From NCBI GenBank assembly GCA_050290865.1, contig JBNKIW010000008.1, positions 66,228-130,227 of the forward strand: DNA of 64,000 nucleotides. The letters are read 5' to 3'. Below are positions 45,286 through 53,966 of this stretch, in pieces. Both the position numbers and the translations under genes were made by a program. Source of the stretch: JARRLC01 sp050290865. Lineage in GTDB: Bacteria > Pseudomonadota > Alphaproteobacteria > Rhizobiales > Rhodomicrobiaceae. The notes beneath the pieces were generated by a model. The model did not search any database. It saw nothing but the letters and a program-made list of their open reading frames with translations, and was not told the DNA's origin. Numbering within the stretch: the first letter of the stretch is position 1; the number at the start of each line of letters is the position of its first letter.

Positions 45286-46179
45286 ATGGACAAGCACGCC
45301 AATGCCGCAATCGCCTGGGCCGTCGTGGCTTTAGTCCTCGGCGCCGGCTGGTATTCGATGCCCGCGGACTACCTCCCGCTTGGACGCAACCGGTTCTTTC
45401 TCATCCTCCTTGCCGTGGCCACGGCCTGGGTCGCCGGGCAGATGCTTTGGGAAAGCGGCGATGCCGACACCCCGGACCCCGGAGGGTGGAGTTTCGTCGA
45501 TGTGGCGCGCGAGGCGCAGAAGCAGTTCGGCTGGCTGATCAATCACAAGACCGCAATGCACCTTCTCGACCTCGCCGAGGGACTGACCGAGGCGGCGCGG
45601 GCGGGGCAGATCGCCGTCTATGGCCGGGAGAAGGCGGACAGCGATCTCACCGCCATTGCAAAGGATCACTGGGAAGACCATCGCATTGACGGCGTCGCCG
45701 CTGCATGGATGAGCGACAACAAGAGGGCCGCCTCCGAAAACGCCGAGGACCCGACGCAGAAGGCGTATTCCGATCTTCATTTCGACCGCTGGCAGGTGCT
45801 GAGATGGCTGATGAAGGATGGTGAGCTCGTCAAGGGCCGAAACGAGAAGACTCTGAAAAAGCAGACGGAGCCGGCGAAAGACGCCAAGAAGGAGCCCGAG
45901 GAGAGCGAGACGAAAGACGCGGATACGGAGGCGGCAAAGGCCAACGGAAAAGAAGCGCCGAACAGCAATGAACAGGACGTTGCGGCTCAAGATGTGCCGG
46001 AAGACAAGCCTGAAAAGCCGCCGGAAAAGGTTCCCGACCCTGCGCCCCAGCCTGCGAAGCCGGAGGACGGAACAGCCGGGGTCCACGTTCCGGAGGCGGT
46101 CCGCGTGACCATAACCGACGACGGCAAGCCCGGCGAGAAGAGGGCCATTGCCGTCGCGACCGCGATCATTTCCTCATAG
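45286..46179 (+). CDS. Unknown membrane-anchored protein with charged C-terminal tail
   Basis: 297 residues from the ATG at 45286 (a GTG at 45259 is also in frame). Two N-terminal hydrophobic helices (~7-25 and ~36-52) are followed by a globular, largely helical domain (~70-175, with FGWLINHKTAMHLLDLAEGL and YSDLHFDRWQVLRWL). A long Lys/Glu/Pro/Asp-rich, probably disordered segment (~185-270) and a short hydrophobic-acid end close it. Beginning 54 nt after the DMT gene, it may be co-transcribed with it. I do not recognise the family. Confidence 0.75.
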   Translation: MDKHANAAIAWAVVALVLGAGWYSMPADYLPLGRNRFFLILLAVATAWVAGQMLWESGDADTPDPGGWSFVDVAREAQKQFGWLINHKTAMHLLDLAEGLTEAARAGQIAVYGREKADSDLTAIAKDHWEDHRIDGVAAAWMSDNKRAASENAEDPTQKAYSDLHFDRWQVLRWLMKDGELVKGRNEKTLKKQTEPAKDAKKEPEESETKDADTEAAKANGKEAPNSNEQDVAAQDVPEDKPEKPPEKVPDPAPQPAKPEDGTAGVHVPEAVRVTITDDGKPGEKRAIAVATAIISS

Positions 46180-46211
46180 GTCAGCCTTCGCCGCCCGGCT
46201 GCGCGATACGG

Positions 46212-46745
46212 CTATGGCGCGCCTTTCTCGACCTTGTTCTTCAGGCGCTGCAGCCCCTCGTCGAAATCGGCGGCGACGAAGCGGCCGAGCAGGAGCCCCA
46301 TCCACCGCGCCACCGGGTTGTAGGGAAGGCGCGAGTCCATCGTCCAGGTGACGCGGGTGCCGCCCGGCTCCGGTGCCAGCGTCAAGGCCGCTTCCGCCGT
46401 GCCTTCCTCGCCGAAATCGAGCGTGTATCTCACCTTCTGGTCCGGGACGCTCTCCACGATCTCCAGACTGCCGGAGCCTACTTTCGCGCTCTGCCACTGC
46501 ATGCGGTTGCCCACGCCCTCGGCGGAACCGGTAAAGGCGTATTGCGTCTGCGGATCGCGTGCCGCCCAGGGCGACCATGTGTTGAACTGCCGCGCCGAAT
46601 TGAGATGGGGGAACACGGCGGACGGCGCCGCCTGGATGACGCCGGAGCGCTTAACATGGATTTCTCCGGGAAGCAGCAGGCCGCCTCCCGCAAAGATGGC
46701 CGCGGCAACCGCCAGGATTATGAGCACGTGCCTGATCAGCTTCAT
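46212..46745 (-). CDS. SRPBCC-family (polyketide cyclase/START-like) protein with N-terminal membrane anchor
   Basis: 177 residues. A hydrophobic anchor or uncleaved signal (~5-25) precedes an SRPBCC domain with FPHLNSARQFNTWSPWA and a final long helix (GLLLGRFVAADFDEGLQRLK). Typical of small periplasm-facing START-like proteins that bind hydrophobic ligands. Convergent with the unknown membrane-anchored protein gene. Confidence 0.85.
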   Translation of the reverse strand: MKLIRHVLIILAVAAAIFAGGGLLLPGEIHVKRSGVIQAAPSAVFPHLNSARQFNTWSPWAARDPQTQYAFTGSAEGVGNRMQWQSAKVGSGSLEIVESVPDQKVRYTLDFGEEGTAEAALTLAPEPGGTRVTWTMDSRLPYNPVARWMGLLLGRFVAADFDEGLQRLKNKVEKGAP

Positions 46746-46886
46746 GAATCTTCTCCTTCCCTGCCAGGGAACTGCGGGATAGTATCTCCGGCTGTCCGGG
46801 CTGCGTTTTCAATCCGTCATTGAGCTCAGACCGCTTTTGCGTCCAGACGTGATGCCGAATCGCAGCCATATTGGGGGGATTTTACG

Positions 46887-47063
46887 ATGAATCTTACGCC
46901 GCCGACCAAACAAACCTTTCTGATTTCCATCCTGCTTGCCGCGCTGGCGATCGTCGGCCAGTTCGTGCACATGATTTCGAACTACGTGCCGATCAGCATG
47001 TTCTGGGTGGCGATCATCGCCTATATCGTGCTGTTCCTCGGCAATATCGTTCGTGGTTTTTAG
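46887..47063 (+). CDS. Small two-helix membrane protein
   Basis: 58 residues, MNLTPPTKQTFL then two hydrophobic helices (~12-30 and ~36-54) and the basic end NIVRGF. GGGGGGA stands eight bases before the ATG, and the sequence has codon-position-3 GC typical of real genes here. The stop falls 17 nt before a methyltransferase gene on the same strand, suggesting co-transcription. Short proteins starting MNLTPP with this layout appear to be a recurrent alphaproteobacterial type, but I know no function. Confidence 0.75.
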   Translation: MNLTPPTKQTFLISILLAALAIVGQFVHMISNYVPISMFWVAIIAYIVLFLGNIVRGF

Positions 47064-47080
47064 GGCCGTATCCGACACCG

Positions 47081-47803
47081 ATGACAGGCGATTCGTTCCC
47101 CGTTGATCCCACCGAGTTCGCCGCCCGGCGCGCGGCCGCTCGGAAGACGCTTTCCGCGATAGATCCCTTTCTGAACGGCGAGGTGTCGCCCGATCCGTTC
47201 CGGCGCGACTGGTTCAACGCGGTCTATGACCGGGCGGACGGTGACGCTGCGTGCGTGCCGTGGGCCGATCTGGCGCCGCATCCGCTGACCGCGGAGTGGA
47301 TCGCCGGGCAAGGCGGCGCGCTTGAGGGGCTCCCGGTGCTCGATGTGGGCTGCGGGCTGGGGGACAATGCCGAGGCGTTCGCGGCGTCTGGCTGCCGGGT
47401 GAGCGCTTTCGATCTGGCGCCGCGGGCTATTGCCTGGGCGCGGGAGCGTTTTCCCGCCTCCGCGGTGGCTTACCGGACCGCCGATCTGTTCGCGCTGCCC
47501 CCCGAGTGGCGCGGGGCGTTCAACCTCGTGCACGAGTGCTACACGCTGCAGGCGCTGCCGGCGGATCTCATCCCCGCCGCAGCAGCCGCAATGGCGGATG
47601 CGCTGAAACCGGGGGGGCGGGTGCTTGTCGTCACCCGCGCCCGGGATGATGACGCGCAGGTTTCCGGGCCGCCCTGGCCGCTTCGCCGCGCCGATCTCGA
47701 CGTTTTCTGCGCGGCCGGATTGAACGCCGTCAGCGTGGAGGACATCACGCCACGCGAGAAGACGCACCGCCACTGGCGCGCTCTGTTCGCGAAGCCGGTC
47801 TGA
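47081..47803 (+). CDS. Class I SAM-dependent methyltransferase
   Basis: 240 residues from the ATG at 47081. SAM-binding motif I LDVGCGLGDNAEAFAASG near residue 85, motif II acid in VSAFDLAPRAIAWA, and the post-I strand NLVHECYTLQAL. N-terminal DPFRRDWFNAVYD and the later CYTLQAL resemble small-molecule (thiopurine/tellurite-type) methyltransferases. Substrate unknown. Convergent with leuD. Confidence 0.88.
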   Translation: MTGDSFPVDPTEFAARRAAARKTLSAIDPFLNGEVSPDPFRRDWFNAVYDRADGDAACVPWADLAPHPLTAEWIAGQGGALEGLPVLDVGCGLGDNAEAFAASGCRVSAFDLAPRAIAWARERFPASAVAYRTADLFALPPEWRGAFNLVHECYTLQALPADLIPAAAAAMADALKPGGRVLVVTRARDDDAQVSGPPWPLRRADLDVFCAAGLNAVSVEDITPREKTHRHWRALFAKPV

Positions 47804-47812
47804 GCTGGCCGC

Positions 47813-48418
47813 TCACACCCAGGGGCGCGCCAGCTTGGCCTTGGCCTCATAAGCGTCGATGGTTTCCTTCCGCTTCAGCGTCAGGCCGATATCGTCCAGG
47901 CCCTCCAGCAGGCATTTCTTGCGGAACGGGTCGATATCGAAATGGATGACGCCGCCATCCGGCCCGCGGATTTCCTGGGTCTCAAGGTTCACCGTGATCA
48001 CGGCGTTGGCGCCGCGCGCCGCGTCGTCCAGAAGCTTGTCGATTTCGGTCTGCGGCAAGGCGATGGGCAGAATGCCGTTCTTGAAGCAGTTGGCGTAGAA
48101 GATATCGGCGAAGCTTGGCGCGATCACGCAGCGGATGCCGAAATCGAGGATCGCCCAGGGCGCGTGCTCGCGGCTCGATCCGCAGCCGAAATTGGCGCCC
48201 GCAATCAGGATTTTGGCGTTGCGATAGGCAGGCTTGTTCAGCACGAAATCGGGGGTTTCCTTCCCCTCCGCGTCGTAGCGCATCTCGTAGAACAGGTTCG
48301 CGCCCAGGCCGGAGCGCGTGATCGTCTTGAGGAATTGCTTCGGGATGATCATGTCGGTGTCGATATTGATCATCGGCAGGGGGGCGGCGACGCCCGTCAA
48401 CTCGGTGAATTTTTCCAT
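47813..48418 (-). CDS. leuD: 3-isopropylmalate dehydratase small subunit
   Basis: 201 residues. The swivel-domain signature GANFGCGSSREHAPWAI, the start LTGVAAPLPMINIDTDMIIPKQFL and the FKNGILPIAL block are diagnostic. With LeuC (not in the window) it isomerises 3- and 2-isopropylmalate in leucine synthesis. No other leu gene is adjacent. Confidence 0.97.
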   Translation of the reverse strand: MEKFTELTGVAAPLPMINIDTDMIIPKQFLKTITRSGLGANLFYEMRYDAEGKETPDFVLNKPAYRNAKILIAGANFGCGSSREHAPWAILDFGIRCVIAPSFADIFYANCFKNGILPIALPQTEIDKLLDDAARGANAVITVNLETQEIRGPDGGVIHFDIDPFRKKCLLEGLDDIGLTLKRKETIDAYEAKAKLARPWV

Positions 48419-48451
48419 GAATTCCGTGCTCGCTTCGGCTTGCGCTGCCTT

Positions 48452-49081
48452 CTATCTAGCGAAAATCCCGGCTGCCGCAACCCCGTTGAAGAGCGACTGC
48501 ATCGCCATCCCGGCCAGCAGCACCCCGAACACGCGCTGAATGACCTTCTGCGCCGTCAGCCCGAGCAGCCCGTGCACTTGCCGCGCGGCGAGCATCAGGG
48601 CCAGCGTGACGGCCATCACCAGAAGAAGCGCGGCGATGACGGCGGCGCGGCTCCACAGCCCGTCGCCCGCATCCGACATCATCAGGAGAACGGCGCTCAT
48701 CGCCCCTGGCCCGGCGAGCATCGGTGTGGCGAGCGGAAAGACGGCGATATCCTCGCGTTTGCGCGCCTCTGCCGTCTCCGGGCCGGTGATCGCGGGTGAG
48801 CCCTCGCCCCAGACGAAGATGAGATCGAGCGCGAGGATGAACAGGATCACGCCGCCCGCCGCCTGCAGGGCCGCGACGCTCACGCCGAGCTGTTCCAGGA
48901 TGATCCCTCCTGCGACCGCGAAGAACAGCAGGATGCTGGTGGCAATCGCCGTCGCGCGCCAGGCCACCGCGCGGCGCTCATGCGGTTTGAGCCGTCCCGC
49001 GAGGCTCGCAAACAGGACTGCGGCCTCGATGGGGCCGATGGTGGCGAAGAATGTCGTGAATGCCTTGAGAATGATGAGCAT
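48452..49081 (-). CDS. MarC-family inner-membrane protein
   Basis: 209 residues from the ATG at 49081, with six hydrophobic segments. Features of MarC/YhgN proteins: FFATIGPIEAAVLFASL at the start, FPLATPMLAGPGAMSAVLLM in the middle, RVFGVLLAGMAMQSLFNG at the end. An upstream in-frame extension falls into repeat copy B and is rejected. Function of the family is unresolved. Confidence 0.9.
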   Translation of the reverse strand: MLIILKAFTTFFATIGPIEAAVLFASLAGRLKPHERRAVAWRATAIATSILLFFAVAGGIILEQLGVSVAALQAAGGVILFILALDLIFVWGEGSPAITGPETAEARKREDIAVFPLATPMLAGPGAMSAVLLMMSDAGDGLWSRAAVIAALLLVMAVTLALMLAARQVHGLLGLTAQKVIQRVFGVLLAGMAMQSLFNGVAAAGIFAR

Positions 49082-49112
49082 CTTCGGTGCATCAGGTTGA
49101 TTGCGGCCAACG

Positions 49113-49194
49113 CTAGTACAGCCCGCGAGCCAAGTTCGTACCCAGTTTGCTGCACGCACATTTTACGAACTTGGCTCGCGGATAAGCTGTACTA
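49113..49194. repeat. Dispersed long-palindrome repeat, copy B
   Basis: The 28-bp left arm (CTAGTACAGCCCGCGAGCC...) at 49113-49140 matches inverted the right arm at 49164-49194 except for a four-base insertion (ATAA on the plus strand, near 49182-49185), around a 23-nt loop. Both ends read CTAGTACAGC. It shares arm blocks with the palindrome at 17432-17499. Confidence 0.8.
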
Positions 49195-49283
49195 GATTCA
49201 ATGAGTTGCTAGTACACCTGATCCGCCGGAAATCCCAAAGGCGCTCTCGGCATAGGGGTTGGGATTTACGGCGGCGTGCCTTG

Positions 49284-49943
49284 TTACGGGGCTTTGAGCG
49301 CCTTGAGCAGCATCGCGATATGCGCCTCGCACAGTGCATCGAGGTCGAGCGCGTGCCGGTCTTCGAAGAGCATCTTCCACAGCGCCCCGCCGAGCGCCGG
49401 TCCCATCAGCAGCGGCGGGAAGGCGGCGAATTCGGCGTTCTGAAACTCGCCGGTTTTCATGCCATGCTCGATCGTCCGCTTCAGGGCGCCGAAGACGCGG
49501 GAAACCACCTCGTGGTAATAGAGATCGACCAGATGCGGGAAACGCGGCCCCTCGGCCACCAGCAGGCGCAGCATGCGGCGGCGGTCGGTGGCAATGGCCT
49601 GTTTGTAGATCGTCTCAAGCTGCGCGCGCAGCATGGCCGCCGCCGAGCCGTCGGGTTCCTCGGAGACGTGCACGACCCGGTCGATGATCGGCTGGATGAA
49701 GGACTTCATCACCTCTTCGAAAAGGTGCTCCTTGCTTTGGAAGTAAAGGTAGATGGTGCCCTTGCTGATCCCGGCGGCCTCGGCAATCGCATCCAGCCGC
49801 GCGGCCGCGAAGCCGCTCGCCGCGAATTCCTCGAAGCCCGCGGCGAGGATCTTTTTCAGCCGTTCTTCCCGCCGCCTGCGGTCCGGAGGCGAGGGCGTGT
49901 CGTCCGCGTCGTTCCCGGCCATTGGATCTTTGGCAATGCTCAT
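49284..49943 (-). CDS. TetR-family repressor, probable regulator of the YbhGFSR-like exporter
   Basis: 219 residues. The N-terminal HTH reads ILAAGFEEFAASGFAAARLDAIAEAAGISKGTIYLYFQSKEHLF; the C-terminal ligand domain has the usual helical pattern. It is divergent from the membrane-fusion protein gene, with a perfect palindrome in between, the same organisation as CecR (YbiH) and ybhGFSR in E. coli. Ligand unknown. Confidence 0.92.
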   Translation of the reverse strand: MSIAKDPMAGNDADDTPSPPDRRRREERLKKILAAGFEEFAASGFAAARLDAIAEAAGISKGTIYLYFQSKEHLFEEVMKSFIQPIIDRVVHVSEEPDGSAAAMLRAQLETIYKQAIATDRRRMLRLLVAEGPRFPHLVDLYYHEVVSRVFGALKRTIEHGMKTGEFQNAEFAAFPPLLMGPALGGALWKMLFEDRHALDLDALCEAHIAMLLKALKAP

Positions 49944-49989
49944 GTCGTACCGTTTTCATGCAGATTATGAATTCTCGGTTTCAGGCTAA

Positions 49990-50039
49990 TTGACAGCCGG
50001 GCGGTATGTCCATTAAATATGACTGACTGTTCAGTCAGT
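49990..50039 (+). promoter_or_regulatory. Promoter with overlapping TetR-type operator
   Basis: TTGACA (49990-49995), a 17-nt spacer and TTAAAT (50013-50018) form a plausible promoter. Directly downstream is a perfect palindrome ACTGACTG-TT-CAGTCAGT (50022-50039), the size and position expected of a TetR-family operator that blocks the efflux operon. Confidence 0.7.
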
Positions 50040-50055
50040 TCTTGGGGGGATGCCA

Positions 50056-51072
50056 ATGGCGAAGCGCGTTCTGCCTGTTCTTCTCGGCGTCGTGGTTGTC
50101 GGCCTGGGTATCTGGTATTTCACGCAGTACCAGGGATCGCGCGGCGGCCCGATCCAGCTCTATGGCAATGTCGATATCCGGCAGGTCGAACTCGGCTTTC
50201 GCGTTCCGGGGCGCGTCGGACGCATGAATTTCGAGGAGGGCGACAGCGTTGCCAAGGGCGCGCTGCTGGCCTCGCTGGACAAGCAGCCGTTCCTCGACGA
50301 TGTCGCGGCGCGCGAGGCCGCCGTGAACCAGGCCGCGGCCCTTCTGCAGAAGCTGGAAGCCGGGAACCGCCCGGACGAAATCGAGCAGGCGCGGGCATTG
50401 GTCAGGGAGCGCAAGGCGATCCTCGCTTACGCCCAGCAGACTTTCAACCGGCTGCAAAAGCTGTCGCAGCAGGATTTCGCCTCGCGTTCGGCCTACGACC
50501 AAGCAGTCTCCAACCTGACCCGGGCCAAGGCAAACCTGCGCGGAGCGGAACTGGCGCTATCGCTGTCCGTCGAGGGCCCGCGCAAGGAGGACATCGCCGC
50601 CGCCCGTGCCGCGCTCAACACCGCCAAGGCGCAACGCGACACCGCGCGCACGGCGCTGAAGGATGCCGATATCCTGGCGCCCGCGGATGGTATCATTCTG
50701 ACGCGCGCCGTGGAGCCCGGTGCCATCGTCGCCGCTGGCACGACCGTGTACACCCTGTCACTCCGCGCGCCGGTATGGGTGCGCGCCTATGTCGGAGAGC
50801 CCGATCTCGGGCGGCTCCATCCGGGCATGGCCGTCAAGCTCACCACCGACACGCGCCCGGACGCGCCCTATGAAGGACAGATCGGCTTCATCTCGCCCCA
50901 GGCTGAATTCACGCCGAAGACCGTGGAGACGCCGCAATTGCGCAGCGATCTCGTCTACCGTTTCCGGGTGGTGGTGCGCAATGCCGACGATGCCCTGCGC
51001 CAGGGCATGCCGGTGACGGTGCATATCCCCGCGGCCGACAACACAGCCGTGGCGCCGGATGGCGGAAAATGA
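50056..51072 (+). CDS. ybhG: HlyD-family periplasmic adaptor of an efflux ABC transporter (YbhG-like)
   Basis: 338 residues. ATG 50056 has a six-base spacing from GGGGGA; ATG 50050 is an alternative. One N-terminal membrane helix, lipoyl halves around GNVDIRQVELGFRVPGRV and DILAPADGIILTRAVEPG, a helical hairpin between (~90-200), and a beta-barrel region (RAYVGEPDLGRLHPGMAV). First gene of a four-gene coupled operon. It would link the inner-membrane pump to an outer-membrane channel. Confidence 0.92.
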   Translation: MAKRVLPVLLGVVVVGLGIWYFTQYQGSRGGPIQLYGNVDIRQVELGFRVPGRVGRMNFEEGDSVAKGALLASLDKQPFLDDVAAREAAVNQAAALLQKLEAGNRPDEIEQARALVRERKAILAYAQQTFNRLQKLSQQDFASRSAYDQAVSNLTRAKANLRGAELALSLSVEGPRKEDIAAARAALNTAKAQRDTARTALKDADILAPADGIILTRAVEPGAIVAAGTTVYTLSLRAPVWVRAYVGEPDLGRLHPGMAVKLTTDTRPDAPYEGQIGFISPQAEFTPKTVETPQLRSDLVYRFRVVVRNADDALRQGMPVTVHIPAADNTAVAPDGGK

Positions 51073-52832
51073 GCGCCGGCGGCCCGCTCGTCAGGCTCGA
51101 AGGGGTATCGAAGCGCTTCCCGCCCGAACCGGAGCCCGCGCTTGAGTGTATTTCGGCGGCAATCGCTGCGGGGCATGTCACCGGCCTCGTCGGACCGGAT
51201 GGCGCGGGCAAGACGACGCTCATCCGCTTGATCACCGGCCTGATGCAGCCCACCGAGGGCCGTATCGAGGTGCTCGGTATGGACACCTGCACCGATGCCC
51301 AGGGCGTGCAGAACGTCATCGGCTATATGCCGCAGCGTTTCGGCCTCTACGAAGACCTGACTGTTGCCGAAAACCTCAACCTTTACGCCGATCTGCGCGG
51401 GCTGCCGCTCCCTGAGCGCCCCGCCGTCTTCAAGCAGCTTCTCGACTTCACCGCGCTCGGGCCCTTCACCGCCCGGCAGGCCGGCAAGCTTTCCGGTGGC
51501 ATGAAGCAGAAGCTCGGGCTCGCCTGCGCACTCGTCCGCACGCCGAAAGTGCTCCTTCTCGACGAGCCGAGCGTCGGCGTCGATCCGATTTCGCGCCGCG
51601 AACTGTGGCGCATGGTGCACGACCTCGTCACCGGCGGGATCGCGGTGGTGTGGTCCACGGCCTATCTGGACGAGGCCGAGCGATGCAGCCGTGTGCTGCT
51701 TCTCAACGGCGGCAAACTGCTGTTCGAGGGGCCGCCCGCGGACCTTACATCCCGCACCGGGGGGCGCGTCGTGCGCGTCACCGGCATCACGGCAGGCAGG
51801 CGTCGGCGGTTGACGGAGGCGCTGGACATGCCGCAGGTCGTGGACGGGGTCATCCAGGGGCAGGCGATCCGCCTCGTCTACAAGGACCAGGAGACGGCGG
51901 GTGGGCCTGATCATGGGCAAGGCGCGTTCGGCGCGGCCTTCGCGGAGGGGACATTCGAGCCGGTGCCGCCGCGTTTCGAGGATGCCTTCGTGGACATCCT
52001 GGGCGGGGCGGGCGACGGGCAATCGAAACTCGCCGCGCAGATGCCGCGGATCACGGGGGCGGGCAGTAGCGATGCGGTGATCGAAGCTGTCGGCCTGACC
52101 AAGCGCTTCGGCGACTTCACGGCTGCGCGCGACATGAGCTTCACCATTCCGCGCGGCGAGATTTTCGGGCTCCTGGGACCGAACGGCGCGGGCAAATCGA
52201 CCACCTTCAAGATGCTCTGCGGCCTCTTGAAGCCGACCGCGGGCGAGGGGCATGTCGCGGGCTTCGACCTTCGCCACGCCTCGGCGGACGCGCGCAACCG
52301 TCTCGGCTACATGGCGCAGAAATTCTCGCTCTACGGCGATCTGAGCGTGGGGCAGAACCTGGAGTTCTTCGCCAGCGTGTACGGTCTGGGTGGCGCCAAG
52401 CGGCGCGCGAAGATCGAGCAGATGGTGGAGACGTTCGACTTTTCCCGTCACCTGCGCCGCAATGCGCGCGATCTGCCGCTCGGCTTCAAGCAGCGTCTGG
52501 CGCTGGCCTGCGCGGTGATGCACGAGCCGGAAGCGCTGTTTCTCGACGAACCGACGTCCGGCGTCGATCCGCTGACCCGCCGCGAATTCTGGTCGCATAT
52601 CAACGGGCTGGTGGAGAAGGGCGTCGCCGTTCTGGTCACCACCCATTTCATGGACGAGGCGGAATATTGCGACCGCATCGCGCTCATCTATCGCGGGCAG
52701 ACGATCGCGCTGGGCACGCCCGACCGGCTGAAGGCCGACTGCGCCACCACGGCGAACCCGGACCCGACGCTTGAGGATGCGTTCGTGGCGCTTGTCGCGG
52801 CGTTTGACGCGCGGGAAAGCGAGGCGGCATGA
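51069..52832 (+). CDS. ybhF: ABC transporter ATP-binding protein with two nucleotide-binding domains (YbhF-like)
   Basis: 587 residues: tandem ATPase domains, close to the 578 of E. coli YbhF. Domain 1: GPDGAGKTT, signature LSGGMKQ, Walker B LLLDEPSVGVDP. Domain 2: GPNGAGKST, a variant signature (LPLGFKQ), Walker B LFLDEPTSGVDP. A linker (~235-340) joins them. ATGA overlaps tie it to the genes on both sides. Energises the permease pair that follows. Confidence 0.94.
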   Translation: MSAGGPLVRLEGVSKRFPPEPEPALECISAAIAAGHVTGLVGPDGAGKTTLIRLITGLMQPTEGRIEVLGMDTCTDAQGVQNVIGYMPQRFGLYEDLTVAENLNLYADLRGLPLPERPAVFKQLLDFTALGPFTARQAGKLSGGMKQKLGLACALVRTPKVLLLDEPSVGVDPISRRELWRMVHDLVTGGIAVVWSTAYLDEAERCSRVLLLNGGKLLFEGPPADLTSRTGGRVVRVTGITAGRRRRLTEALDMPQVVDGVIQGQAIRLVYKDQETAGGPDHGQGAFGAAFAEGTFEPVPPRFEDAFVDILGGAGDGQSKLAAQMPRITGAGSSDAVIEAVGLTKRFGDFTAARDMSFTIPRGEIFGLLGPNGAGKSTTFKMLCGLLKPTAGEGHVAGFDLRHASADARNRLGYMAQKFSLYGDLSVGQNLEFFASVYGLGGAKRRAKIEQMVETFDFSRHLRRNARDLPLGFKQRLALACAVMHEPEALFLDEPTSGVDPLTRREFWSHINGLVEKGVAVLVTTHFMDEAEYCDRIALIYRGQTIALGTPDRLKADCATTANPDPTLEDAFVALVAAFDARESEAA

Positions 52833-53965
52833 GCGAGCAAGCCTCCGGGAGCGTCCGCCGCGTCGCCGCGCTGATGCGCAAGGAAACCATCCAGATCGTG
52901 CGCGATCCGTCGAGCATCCTCATCGCCTTCGTCTTTCCACTCATCCTCTTGTTTTTGTTCGGCTATGGCGTATCGCTCGACGCCAACCACATGAAGATCG
53001 GGCTGGTGATCGAAGACGCGAGCGAACCCGCGCACAGCCTCGCCGCGGCCTTCCGCTCGTCGCCCTATTTCGCCCCGCGCGTCGCGCATGACCGCCGTGT
53101 CTTCGAGGACGATCTGGTTGCCGGACGGGTGCTGGGCATCGTCGTCATCCCTTCGACTTTCGGCGAAAAGGTTGCGCAGAAGAACATCCTCGCCGGCCGG
53201 ATCCAGGTTCTCACCGACGGCTCGCAGCCCAACACCGCGCGCTTCGTGGAGAACTACGCGCGCGCCCTGTGGTCCAACTGGGTGCTGCAGCATGCCGCGG
53301 AAGGCGAACCCGTCGCCCAGCGCCTGACGCTGGAGCCGCGCTTCTGGTTCAATCCCGAGCTGCAGAGCCGCTATTTCCTCGTCCCCGGCTCCATCGTCAT
53401 CGTCATGGCGCTGACGGGCACGCTGCTCACCGCCATGGTCATGGCGCGCGAGTGGGAGCGCGGCACCATGGAAGCGATGATGGCCACGCCGGTGGGCGTC
53501 GCCGAACTGATCGTCGGCAAGCTGTTTCCGTATTTCGTCCTGGCGCTGGGATCGATGGCGTTATGCGCCTCGCTCGGCGTGTGGCTGTTCGGCGTGCCGT
53601 TCCGCGGCTCGATCTTCGCGCTGACGGCGGTCACATCCGCATTCCTCTTCCCCGCGCTCGGGCAGGGCCTGCTGATTTCCTCGGCGACCAAGAACCAGTT
53701 CGTCGCGTCGCAATTCGCACTTCTGTCCGCCTTCCTGCCGGCGTTCATCCTGTCGGGTTTCGTCTTCGAGATCTCCAGCATGCCGAAGGTGATCCAGTTC
53801 GTCACCTATCTGGTCCCGGCGCGCTATCTCGTGCCCAGCCTGCAGACGGTTTTCCTCGCGGGCGACGTCTGGCCGCTCCTTTTGCAGAACATGGCCGTGC
53901 TAATGCTCATGGGCTGCGTCTTCATGGTCCTCACCATCCGCACGTCGCGAAAGAGGCTCGACTGA
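52829..53965 (+). CDS. ybhS: ABC-2 type permease (YbhS-like)
   Basis: 378 residues: one N-terminal membrane helix (FPLILLFLFGYGVSL), a large periplasmic domain, then five helices with the ABC-2 block EWERGTMEAMMATPVGVAELIVGK. Four-base overlap with the ATPase gene. Pairs with the next gene product to form the efflux channel. Confidence 0.93.
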   Translation: MSEQASGSVRRVAALMRKETIQIVRDPSSILIAFVFPLILLFLFGYGVSLDANHMKIGLVIEDASEPAHSLAAAFRSSPYFAPRVAHDRRVFEDDLVAGRVLGIVVIPSTFGEKVAQKNILAGRIQVLTDGSQPNTARFVENYARALWSNWVLQHAAEGEPVAQRLTLEPRFWFNPELQSRYFLVPGSIVIVMALTGTLLTAMVMAREWERGTMEAMMATPVGVAELIVGKLFPYFVLALGSMALCASLGVWLFGVPFRGSIFALTAVTSAFLFPALGQGLLISSATKNQFVASQFALLSAFLPAFILSGFVFEISSMPKVIQFVTYLVPARYLVPSLQTVFLAGDVWPLLLQNMAVLMLMGCVFMVLTIRTSRKRLD

Positions 53966-53966
53966 C

